The notes under the pieces are model-generated. The model had not been told where the DNA came from, did not search any database, and saw only the letters and a program-made list of their open reading frames with translations. Both the position numbers and the translations under genes were made by a program. From Sphingopyxis sp. (GTDB lineage: Bacteria; Pseudomonadota; Alphaproteobacteria; Sphingomonadales; Sphingomonadaceae), in assembly GCA_012035435.1 (NCBI GenBank), contig JAAUPH010000029.1, positions 1-13,844 of the forward strand: a DNA stretch of 13,844 bases, read 5' to 3'. Below are positions 5,684 to 13,318 of the stretch, piece by piece; position 1 is the stretch's first letter, and the number at the start of each line of letters is the position of its first letter.

Positions 5684-7122
5684 ACGCCCGCATTGAGATT
5701 GCCAATCGCCTGACGATATGTCGCGATCAGCAAGAGCAGCGCGAAAAGGAATGCGGAGCCACTGACGCACAACGCGACCGGATCTTGCAAGCCTTCAGCA
5801 AAAAGGGGCACGACAGCCATCAGCAGCAAGCAGCAGCCAGCAATACCTTTTGTGGCCCAGTTGAAATTCGACGGATCGACACGCGGAACAGCGGCCGCCA
5901 AGCTGATGCCTGTCAGTAAGAGGAACACGAATACGGGATCAACCGACATGCGAGCCGCGACCGCGCTGCCCGCGAGCGCAGCGATTTGCCCCCACAACAC
6001 CGCGCTCCAGAGCCGTTGCCAGCGCGCAACATTCTGACCGCGCGCTTGCTGCCGCAAAAACCAGATGCGCATTCCGGTGGCAATCAACCAGCATAGTCCG
6101 ATGCCGAGCATCCCGTAGAGGAGCCTTACCGGCGGCCCACCAAAACTTCCGAAGTGAAGCTGGAACATCGCCGATTGAAGCTGCTTGTGGAACGGGCCGT
6201 CGGCATATCCTGCCACCCCGATCAGCGCGCCGTTGCCGTCGAAGCTGTAGCTTTCGCCGGTCGCCAGCTGGCGCGGGACGTCGGTATCGATTTGCAGCAC
6301 TTCGCGGTTCGTGCCGGGCGATTGGAGCATAACAAAGCTGACCCGCGCAGGAGCATGCTCGCGTTCGACCTGACGGATGAGCTTGGCGACATCGGCACGG
6401 TTGGGCGTCGGTGCTTTTGCCTCGACTTCCCCTGCCATTTCGGTCGCGGCGCGTTCGATATCGCCGCCGTAGGCGATTAAAGCGAGCGGTGGGCCGAGCA
6501 CAGGGACCAACGCAAGAAAACATCCCGACAGCGTGACGACGACGTGAAACGGCAGGCCCCAGACGCCGGTGCGATTGTGCAGATCGGCCTGTTCGAGCTG
6601 GACATTGCCGCCACGCCGCAACCGGAACGCATCGCGGAAAATGCGCGGATGCGCGGCGATGCCAGTGATAAGCGCGGCAAGCAGCGCTACGCCCGCAATC
6701 GCGACCAAGGCAATGCCCCAGATGCCGGGCAGATACAGCCGTTCGTGCAGTTCGGTCACAAAGTCGGTCCATCCGGTCCCGACCGGCTCACGGATCGCGC
6801 CGCTGGCGTCGGCATAGCCCCCGCCCGCTTTACCCGGCACACGAATTTCCAGACGTGGCAGCGCCGATGTCGGTCCGAGCAGGATAACCGGAGGACCGCC
6901 GACCCCTGCGATGGCCTTGCCGGTGCGAATGGCATTGGCATAGCCTTCGGGCGACACCTCGGTCACGACCGGCGCGGTGGGTTGCTCCCATTGCCTCAGC
7001 TCGCCTGCAAAGACCGTCAGCGTCCCTGTCAGGCATATCTGGAAAATGAGCGCGCCGAGGATCAATCCGAGCAACCCGTGCGCGCTAAGCGATTTGGCGA
7101 CGAAACCCTGTTGATCGCTCAT
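5680..7122 (-). CDS. PepSY-associated membrane protein with C-terminal extra helices
   Basis: This is a 480-residue inner-membrane protein of the PepSY_TM group, relatives of which (FoxB type) are heme-containing ferric-siderophore reductases. The first hydrophobic helix (about 14-40) follows H15. A periplasmic region leads to ELHERLYLPG (H126), a helix pair at about 133-158, DLHNRTGVWG with H182 and H193, a second periplasmic domain (about 222-320) and QLHFGSFGG (H323). These histidines sit where heme ligands occur in the family. After about residue 365, four further helices extend the usual architecture. The start is ATG 7122-7120, overlapping the upstream gene's stop by four bases (ATGA). 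A longer reading to 7533 is an out-of-frame copy of the neighbouring gene. Its stop overlaps that of fic on the other strand by three bases. A redox role in siderophore or heme uptake is inferred from family and context. Confidence 0.85.
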   Translation of the reverse strand: MSDQQGFVAKSLSAHGLLGLILGALIFQICLTGTLTVFAGELRQWEQPTAPVVTEVSPEGYANAIRTGKAIAGVGGPPVILLGPTSALPRLEIRVPGKAGGGYADASGAIREPVGTGWTDFVTELHERLYLPGIWGIALVAIAGVALLAALITGIAAHPRIFRDAFRLRRGGNVQLEQADLHNRTGVWGLPFHVVVTLSGCFLALVPVLGPPLALIAYGGDIERAATEMAGEVEAKAPTPNRADVAKLIRQVEREHAPARVSFVMLQSPGTNREVLQIDTDVPRQLATGESYSFDGNGALIGVAGYADGPFHKQLQSAMFQLHFGSFGGPPVRLLYGMLGIGLCWLIATGMRIWFLRQQARGQNVARWQRLWSAVLWGQIAALAGSAVAARMSVDPVFVFLLLTGISLAAAVPRVDPSNFNWATKGIAGCCLLLMAVVPLFAEGLQDPVALCVSGSAFLFALLLLIATYRQAIGNLNAGV

Positions 7123-7676
7123 ACCAATGCCATGCCAACGCTGGAAGCAGCGGCGATAACGCCGCTCGTGACCAAGATCGTTGCTACCTTGCCGATCCGT
7201 TCGGAACCGAGCAGCCAAGCCGCCGCCACGGCCCAGGCAATGGGAAACAAAAGCAATCCCGCCGCGACACGATCCCCTGCGCCAAGCGTCGGCCGCAGCA
7301 AGACGGGGATGGACCACGCGATTGAAACGATCAGTCCAACAATCAACGCCATTGCCCAGCGCAGTCCATTTCGTACCTGGCTGCGAGGCGGCGGAGGCGA
7401 AGCACGGACGATCATGGCCTTTCGCGGCTTTCGAGTCGAACCCGCGACAAGTACAATTGCCGCAAACAGCGAACCGAGTAGCAGGACCAGCATCGTAGCC
7501 CGTCCCGGTCCCCAAGGCTTGGAGACCAGCCATATGGCCAGTACGACCATCGCCACAGATGCGCTCAAGGCAATTACTCGCCAGCGCGGCTTACTCCATG
7601 AAATATAGTTCGCCCCGACCGCACAGGTTGCACTCGCCGAACCCGCAATCAGGAATAGGTTCGCATCGCTGGTCAA
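7119..7676 (-). CDS. Six-helix membrane protein, possible DUF3325-DUF3649 fusion
   Basis: The protein has 185 residues with six predicted membrane segments, at about 7-25, 33-50, 58-78, 105-128, 135-155 and 163-185. The first half resembles DUF3325 proteins: three short helices ending in a basic tail, here PWGPGR before the third helix and STRKPRK after it. The second half resembles DUF3649. Both families are usually separate small genes beside TonB receptors and PepSY proteins, so a fusion is plausible. This rests on remembered patterns, not an alignment. The start is TTG at 7676-7674; no in-frame ATG exists between the upstream TGA and the first helix, and the ribosome site is poor. The stop overlaps the next gene by four bases, so the two are co-translated. 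Expected role: inner-membrane accessory in iron uptake. Confidence 0.72.
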   Translation of the reverse strand: MTSDANLFLIAGSASATCAVGANYISWSKPRWRVIALSASVAMVVLAIWLVSKPWGPGRATMLVLLLGSLFAAIVLVAGSTRKPRKAMIVRASPPPPRSQVRNGLRWAMALIVGLIVSIAWSIPVLLRPTLGAGDRVAAGLLLFPIAWAVAAAWLLGSERIGKVATILVTSGVIAAASSVGMALV

Positions 7677-7742
7677 AACCCGATTTGCCCGATTGTATAA
7701 AACATGCGCATGATATTCTGAAGTGCGAGATCAAGCGTTCCC

Positions 7743-7761
7743 AAACAAATCGGTTTCCGAT
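7743..7761 (-). terminator. Weak terminator-like hairpin after the first PepSY gene
   Basis: On the minus strand ATCGG-AAA-CCGAT (7761-7749) is followed by TTGTTT. The 5-bp stem is short. It lies 11 bp past the stop at 7773 and within the 96-bp gap before the six-helix gene. On the same strand TATACA (7699-7694) could be a -10 for a separate transcript. It might attenuate rather than end transcription. Confidence 0.3.
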
Positions 7762-7772
7762 CCATGCCGATA

Positions 7773-8783
7773 TCACTCAAAAAGGGTAGGCAACATCAGC
7801 AACCCAATCGCAACACAACCTAAGGCGACCCAGCGCCAATTGCCCATTCCGCGCCAAGCAACTGCCCACCCGGATGGCGCTTGGGAAACCGACGTCAGAT
7901 CGCGACCGACCCGAAGGCCGTAGATTGCTATGCCGGAGACCGCCAACCCCGTTAGAAACAACCCGAACAGGAACCAGATGATTTTAGTCCAGTAACCGCC
8001 AAAGGTGCCAAAATGCAGGGGATCGGCCATTTCAGAAATCCGCTGATGCACGTTCAAATCTTGAGCGTCTGTCGCCAGCAGCGTCTGGCCATCTTTCACA
8101 GGTGCCTCGCCGCCAAGGCTTTCGACGAGATACCAAAGCCCTGTCAGCGCAATGAGCAGAACAAACCACAGGCTCCAAACCCCCGCAAGCCTATGAATAT
8201 CGACCCAAACAGTCCGTGCGTTGCGCCAGCGGACAGGCTTGAAAAAGCCGCGCCACCATTTCTTGTAAACGATGAACGAGGTTACAAAACTGATCAACAT
8301 CAAAATCGACAATGCAGAGACCAAAGGCACACCATATTGGGTTGGCAGGTTCAGGTGGCGATGAAGGTTGCGGAAAATCCGCTGCGTATCGACAAAACCT
8401 TGACTGCCTTGAATGACGCCAGTCGTCGGATGGGCGTGAAGGAAGCCGATGCTGTCATCGGCCCATGTGACCGACACACGCACGGCAAACGCGCTGGCAG
8501 TCGGCTCGGACATATAGCTGATCTGCTTGACGTTGAGATGAGCCGCCGCGTTTTCAGCAATTTTGCTCCACTGCACTGGCCCCTCAACGCTTGATGGACT
8601 GACGCGCAATGACGGGTGTAGCAGCCAGTCAATCTCTGCGCTCAAAACGGCGACCGTGCCGGTGAAGAAAATGAACGCAAGAAAGATCGAAAGTTTGAAA
8701 CCCACCCACTGATGAACGCGCCACCATAGCCTGCTTGGCTTGGTGACGCGCTTTGTGATTGACGGGGCGGTAACGCTTGCCAT
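7773..8783 (-). CDS. PepSY-domain inner-membrane protein, siderophore reductase-like
   Basis: This is a 336-residue PepSY_TM protein. It begins with a basic cytoplasmic stretch, then RVHQWVGF (H24) leading into helix 1 (about 29-50). A periplasmic PepSY region follows (about 60-130), then NLHRHLNLP (H141, H143), helix 2 (about 152-173), DIHRLAGVWSLWF (H197), helix 3, DPLHFGTFGG (H257), helix 4 (about 267-290) and a last helix at 316-333. The histidine pattern fits heme ligation as in FoxB-type reductases, which reduce ferric siderophores after receptor import. Its ATG (8783-8781) shares one base with the receptor's TGA, indicating translational coupling and a shared ligand pathway. The gene is complete and close to family length. 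The electron donor and ligand are unknown. Confidence 0.86.
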   Translation of the reverse strand: MASVTAPSITKRVTKPSRLWWRVHQWVGFKLSIFLAFIFFTGTVAVLSAEIDWLLHPSLRVSPSSVEGPVQWSKIAENAAAHLNVKQISYMSEPTASAFAVRVSVTWADDSIGFLHAHPTTGVIQGSQGFVDTQRIFRNLHRHLNLPTQYGVPLVSALSILMLISFVTSFIVYKKWWRGFFKPVRWRNARTVWVDIHRLAGVWSLWFVLLIALTGLWYLVESLGGEAPVKDGQTLLATDAQDLNVHQRISEMADPLHFGTFGGYWTKIIWFLFGLFLTGLAVSGIAIYGLRVGRDLTSVSQAPSGWAVAWRGMGNWRWVALGCVAIGLLMLPTLFE

Positions 8784-10915
8784 CAGAATTTAAGGCTGGC
8801 TTCCAGAAATGCTGATCGAGGCGCACCGGGAAAATGGCCTGTCGAACGCCCAAAGCCCGATGCGGCGTATGTTTTGTCGAACAGGTTCTGGACGCGCAAT
8901 TGCAGTAGATAGGGGCCGGTTTGATAAGAGATGGTGCTGTCAAAGATCATGTAAGGCTTTACGCGTTGGCTGTCGAAGCTGACGCGTTCCGAGACATAAT
9001 CTCCGCCCAACGCGACCGCTAGACCAAGGGGACGGATTTGATACCGCGTCCAAAAGCCCAGTTGGTGCTTCGGGGCGTTTGCAAACCGGTTTCCGACACT
9101 GTTGGTGATACCACCGCCAGCATTATCGGCTGTGATCTTCGTATCATTATACGCATAGCTCGCCGTGAGAACCCAATCCGGCGTGATGTCGGTCGCAATA
9201 TCGAATTCGATGCCCTTGCTTGTAACTTCCCCGAATGAAATCAGGTCGTCGATCCCGTCACCTGCGACATCGCCGCGTGGGTCGCTTTGCAAGACATTGC
9301 TGCGCTTGATCCGATAAATCGCGATCGAAGATTGAACGCGACCGTCGAGCAGCGCTGTTTTCAAACCCCCTTCGAAAATATCGCCTGCGGTTGGTGCGAA
9401 GGGGCCGCCCGCACGCGTGTCCTGATCGAAAACGCTTTGGGGCTCGAACGTCGTTGCATATTGACCGAAGAGCGAGATGTCCTCGCGGATTTTATACACT
9501 GCCCCAGCGCGCCAAGTGAATTTGGAATCCTTGAAAAGGGTAACGCCACCTGCCTCTTCTTCCCGGTCATTGAACCGGTCTTTGCGACCACCCAAAGTCA
9601 GAATGACCGGACCGATGGTCGCTTCGCCAAGAACATAGGCACCCTGTCTCGTCGTCGTCGTCAAGAATCTGTCGAACGCCGGAAGCGCGTAGGTGCTGCT
9701 GTCGGACAGACCGTAGACAGGCGACACGAACGAAAGCGGACCGGGACGACCGGCGGTAGCGGTTGTGCCGCCGTTCAATGTTCGTCCGTCAAAAACATCA
9801 TCATTTGTGAAATAGTCATAGCCAAACAACAGCCTCGTTTTCACGCCGCCAAAGTCGTTCGACCAGATGGCGTTGATCGCGGTCGAGACAGCCTCGCTTT
9901 CACGGCGCTGATCACGAAATTGCCGTGTAAGCGAATCGATCTGACCATCGGCATTGGAATCGAACAAAGCCCGTGGTTCATGATAGTTTTGGGTTTCGAG
10001 CGACTTGGAATAGCGCAGGCCGCCGGTCACAGCGAAGTTAGCCGAAAAGTCGCTTTCAAATGTCACCTGGCCGACGCTGGCTTTTGTGTCGAGAAAGTCA
10101 CTTGGCTCGTTGTGATTGAAGCGGCGACTGCCAAGAAAATTGCCGTCATTGTCGACTGGCACCCCACGCAAGCGATTGCCGGGCAGGTTCTGTTCGAAGC
10201 GCGTTCCCTGAACGGTCAGTTTGCCAATGCCAAGATCGGCGGAGACGCCGCCGTCCATGATGAACACTTCATTCTCGGCGTTGAAGCGCTGTGTAGACCT
10301 GTCTTCGTAAAACAGTCCAGCTCGGGCGCTGATTGCAGGTGACAGTGCGCCGTTCACCTCGCCAAAGGCACCGTAACGATCAGCGGTGCCGCCGATTAGT
10401 CCGACGCGCCCTCCATTCTGTTGCGACGGCTTTTTGGTAATATAATTGAAAATCCCACCCGGCGCTCCGGGTCCGTAGAGCATGCCTGCCGGACCCTTTA
10501 AAAATTCTAGCCGCTCAACAGTGAAGAGCTGCGGCACTGCAAACGCGGAAAAAGGGTTTCCGCGCAGCCCGTCGTAAAATATCTCTTCCTGACGAAATCC
10601 GCGCGCTGTTACGCCAGCATAGCTGAATAAGCTGACACCGGAGATATTTCGGTACAAGTCCTGCGCATCACGCGCACCCTGATCCTGTATCAATTCCTTT
10701 GTGATGACCGTGATCGACTGTGACGACTCCAGCGGGTTGGTCGGCAATTTGCCCGATGATGTTTCCTCCACCCTGTAAAGCTGAGCTGCTCGCGCGGTAA
10801 CGATGATTTCGTCGCTACCTTCCTCCGCATTGGCGGGCGTTTGCGCAAAGCCGCTCGCCGGAATTGCGCCGATGGCGGTTGCGAGAAGCAGCCGCACTAA
10901 TAGTTGTTTTGACAT
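8783..10915 (-). CDS. TonB-dependent siderophore receptor
   Basis: This is a 710-residue outer-membrane receptor of the FhuA/FpvA type that would import a ferric siderophore using TonB energy. The signal peptide ends near A24 (SGFA-QT). The TonB box DEIIVTA is at 35-41. The plug domain (about 60-165) includes VERLEFLKGPAGMLYGPGAPGG, the conserved loop near its end. The barrel fills the rest and ends in Phe (SLKF), as outer-membrane proteins do. The late motif GDYVSERV and the RVQNLFDKTYAAS stretch are typical of siderophore receptors. ATG 10915-10913 has AAGGGG six bases upstream (10927-10922). The leader contains a Fur-like palindrome. The downstream coupled PepSY gene suggests the substrate is reduced after entry. 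The siderophore cannot be told from sequence. Confidence 0.92.
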   Translation of the reverse strand: MSKQLLVRLLLATAIGAIPASGFAQTPANAEEGSDEIIVTARAAQLYRVEETSSGKLPTNPLESSQSITVITKELIQDQGARDAQDLYRNISGVSLFSYAGVTARGFRQEEIFYDGLRGNPFSAFAVPQLFTVERLEFLKGPAGMLYGPGAPGGIFNYITKKPSQQNGGRVGLIGGTADRYGAFGEVNGALSPAISARAGLFYEDRSTQRFNAENEVFIMDGGVSADLGIGKLTVQGTRFEQNLPGNRLRGVPVDNDGNFLGSRRFNHNEPSDFLDTKASVGQVTFESDFSANFAVTGGLRYSKSLETQNYHEPRALFDSNADGQIDSLTRQFRDQRRESEAVSTAINAIWSNDFGGVKTRLLFGYDYFTNDDVFDGRTLNGGTTATAGRPGPLSFVSPVYGLSDSSTYALPAFDRFLTTTTRQGAYVLGEATIGPVILTLGGRKDRFNDREEEAGGVTLFKDSKFTWRAGAVYKIREDISLFGQYATTFEPQSVFDQDTRAGGPFAPTAGDIFEGGLKTALLDGRVQSSIAIYRIKRSNVLQSDPRGDVAGDGIDDLISFGEVTSKGIEFDIATDITPDWVLTASYAYNDTKITADNAGGGITNSVGNRFANAPKHQLGFWTRYQIRPLGLAVALGGDYVSERVSFDSQRVKPYMIFDSTISYQTGPYLLQLRVQNLFDKTYAASGFGRSTGHFPGAPRSAFLEASLKF

Positions 10916-10950
10916 TTATTACCCCTTCAAGTTGCCGACCCATTAACGCG

Positions 10951-10969
10951 AATGCGAGTCGTTCGCAAG
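10951..10969. promoter_or_regulatory. Fur-like box A
   Basis: TGCGA-GTCGT-TCGCA at 10953-10967 is a perfect 5-5-5 palindrome. It resembles the TGCGAATnATTCGCA pattern found before iron-regulated receptors in sphingomonads and Caulobacter. It lies in the leader of the minus-strand receptor. Fur is the likely ligand, by inference. Confidence 0.55.
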
Positions 10970-10973
10970 TAGC

Positions 10974-11003
10974 TTGACGATCCGACGTTCAGACAATTAT
11001 ATG
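10974..11003 (+). promoter_or_regulatory. Promoter of the plus-strand receptor
   Basis: TTGACG at 10974-10979, an 18-bp spacer and TATATG at 10998-11003 place the start site near 11010, inside Fur box B. The -10 overlaps the TATAAT of the opposite promoter, so the two genes use nested divergent promoters. Confidence 0.45.
10996..11001 (-). promoter_or_regulatory. -10 hexamer of the minus-strand receptor promoter
   Basis: TATAAT, a perfect -10, reads leftward here and would start transcription near 10989, giving a leader of about 75 nt. No good -35 is seen; Fur box B occupies that region. Confidence 0.45.
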
Positions 11004-11006
11004 CTA

Positions 11007-11023
11007 ATGCGAATTATTCGTAT
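11007..11023. promoter_or_regulatory. Fur-like box B
   Basis: ATGCGAATTATTCGTAT is an 8-1-8 palindrome with one mismatched pair, and shares TGCGA-N5-TCG(C/T)A with box A. It covers the start-site region of the plus promoter and the -35 region of the minus promoter, so one bound repressor could silence both. Assignment to Fur is inferred. Confidence 0.65.
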
Positions 11024-11037
11024 CGAAAGGGGCTGTA

Positions 11038-13298
11038 ATGTCGGAATACAGATTGGAAATCGGTGGGCACCGGCGGTGCTGGACAGCACCAAGTTCGGGG
11101 GCTGCTGCCCACATGGCACGCCCCGCTTGCGCGTCGGTTGCACTGGCATTTGCGATGCTATCGTCTCCGTCCAGCGCGCAGGACAATGACGGCGAGTACT
11201 GGCTGGCGCGTAAGGATCAGATCATCGTCACGGCGACGCGGACGCCGATCAAAATTGAGGACGCCGCCGTCACGGTCTCGATCAAGACCGACGAGCAGAT
11301 CGCCGATGAGCTCATTACCGACATCAAAGACCTTGTGCGGTTCGAGCCGGGGGTCAGCGTGCAACGCCAGCCCGCCCGCTTCAATGCTGCGCTTTCAGCG
11401 ACCGGACGTGCGGGCAATGAAGGTTTCAACATTCGCGGTATTGGCGGCAACCGTGTGCTGATCCAGGTCGATGGCGTTCGCGTACCCGATGGCTTCAGCT
11501 TTGGCGCGCAAAGCGCCGGGCGCGGCGATTATGTTGATCTCGGCCTGATCAAATCAGTCGAAATCCTGCGTGGTCCGGCCTCGGCACTTTATGGCAGCGA
11601 CGGACTGGCAGGCGCGGTCAGTTTCATCACTTCGGACCCTTCGGATTTTCTTGCCGGGGCCAAGAGCATCGGCGGTCTGGTGCGCGGGGCCTATTCGAGT
11701 TCCGATAACGAGTTTACCGAAACTGCGATCCTTGCCGGCAAAAGCGGCGACTGGTCCGCATTGGCGGCCTTCACCCGTCGTGATTATCGGGAACTCGACA
11801 ATAAAGGCTCGGTTGGCGGCCTTGGCGCGGCGCGCACTTTGCCCAATCCGCAAGACGGACGCTCGAACGCCGCGCTGGCGCGCATCGTCTATGATCCGGC
11901 GAACGGCCACAAGCTCCGGCTGACCGGCGAATATCTGGATACCCGCCTCTTCACCGAAGGGCTGACCGGGCGTTCGGCAACCGTCGAGCTTCTCGAAGCC
12001 GTCGATACCGGCAAACGCAAGCGCGTCAGCCTCGACTGGAGCTGGGAAGGCGACGGTGCAATCGATTTCGCGCGCGCCGCGATCTACTGGCAGGACGGCG
12101 AGGATGTGCAGTTCACCGACGAGGATCGCACGCCTGCCGCCGACCGCGAGCGTTGAACACGTTCGAGAACCGCGTCATCGGCTTTGCCGCCGATGCCCGT
12201 TCGGACTTTGCCACCGGAGCAATCACGCACCGCCTCGTTTATGGTGGCGACATCAGCAAGACCCGCCAGCGGGGCTTGCGCGACGGCGTGATCCCGCCTG
12301 CGGGCGAAGTGTTCCCAACGCGGGCATTTCCGACCACCGACTTTACGCGTGGCGGATTATTTGTCGGCGACGAGATCGGTATCGCAGGCGGACGGCTCAT
12401 CCTTTATCCGGCCGTGCGTTTCGATTTCTACCGATTATCGCCGCGCAACGATGCGCTGCTCCCCGGCTTTCCGGCAACCGGGCAAAGCGGGTCGCGCGTC
12501 TCGCCCAAATTCGGCGCAGTATGGAAGGTTGCAGACGACGTCCGTTTCTTCGCCAACTATGCGACGGGCTTCAAGGCCCCCGAGCCGGGGCAGGTCAACC
12601 AGTTCTTCGAGAATCTGGCCTTCGGCTATACATCGCGGCCCAATCCCGATCTGGGGCCGGAGCGTAGCACGAGTTTCGAAGGCGGGCTACGGCTGGGCAA
12701 TAAGGCGGTGAGCCTCGACATCACCGGCTTCACCGCGCGCTACAAGGATTTTATCAGCCAGGAAGTCGTTGGCGGCGCGTTCACGCCCGCCAATCCGGCG
12801 ATCTTCCAGTTCATCAATTTGAACCGCGCGTCGGTCAAAGGTGCGGAAGCGCGATTTGAGGGGCGGACGACCGGCGGGCTGACCGGCACGCTCGCACTGT
12901 CATACGCAACCGGCGACACGATCCGCGCCGATGGCAGCCGCGTCCCGCTTTCGACCATCGATCCTTTGAAGCTCGTTATGGGGGTCGGCTATCGCGCACC
13001 GTCGGGCAGGTTTGGCGGCCAGCTGATCGCAACGCATAGCGCACAAAAGGAACTCGACCGGACGACCGGCATTTGCACGCCCGCCTGCTTCCGCCCCGGC
13101 GCATTCACGATCCTCGACGCCACAGCCTACGTGAAAATTGTCGATGGGCTGACACTGCGCGCAGGTCTCTTCAACATCCTCGATGCCAAATATGCCTGGT
13201 GGAGCGACGTGCGCGGCCTCGCCAGCACCTCGACCATCGCCGACGCTTTCACCCAGCCGGGCCGCAACGCCAGCGTGTCGCTCAGCTACCGCTTCTAA
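11038..13298 (+). pseudogene. Heme-type TonB-dependent receptor, one frameshift
   Basis: This is an outer-membrane receptor of the hemoglobin/transferrin/lactoferrin family, probably importing heme. ATG 11038 has AAGGGG at 11027-11032, five bases away. A second ATG at 11113 begins a more usual signal peptide (MARPACASVALAFAML), with no ribosome site. The TonB box DQIIVTA follows at residues 60-66, then the plug with RGIGGNRVLIQVDGV and VEILRGPASALYGSDGLAG. The reading frame stops at 12156, then continues in another frame from 12153. Adding one base near 12154 (CGT-TGAAC to CGT-nTGAAC) gives 753 residues with no gap in family pattern. The heme-receptor boxes appear as FKAP (12570-12581) and NPDL (12642-12653), but no His lies between them. 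The barrel ends SLSYRF. Only one indel separates it from an intact gene, so sequencing error is possible. The next gene follows 20 bp after the stop. Confidence 0.88.
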
Positions 13299-13318
13299 GA
13301 AAATCAGGGAGAAAGAAC

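Noticed and set aside
7123..7533. N-terminal extension of the long PepSY reading frame to 7533
   Set aside because: The extra 137 residues are Arg/Gly/Cys-rich, have no PepSY features, and read through the six-helix gene in another frame. ATG 7122 overlaps that gene's stop by four bases and begins the family-like sequence.
6544..7608. Plus-strand open frame of 354 codons
   Set aside because: It is antisense to the PepSY and six-helix genes, which have clear family features, coupling and membrane segments. It lacks any of these.
9287..10342. Plus-strand open frame of 351 codons
   Set aside because: It is antisense to the siderophore receptor and shows no recognisable domain.
10974..11189. 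Small plus-strand frame in the divergent region
   Set aside because: It overlaps the promoters, Fur boxes and the receptor start, has no ribosome site, and resembles nothing.
12150..12160. Programmed frameshift or translational coupling of two half receptors
   Set aside because: No slippery sequence or stimulatory structure is seen, and barrel halves as separate proteins have no precedent that I know.
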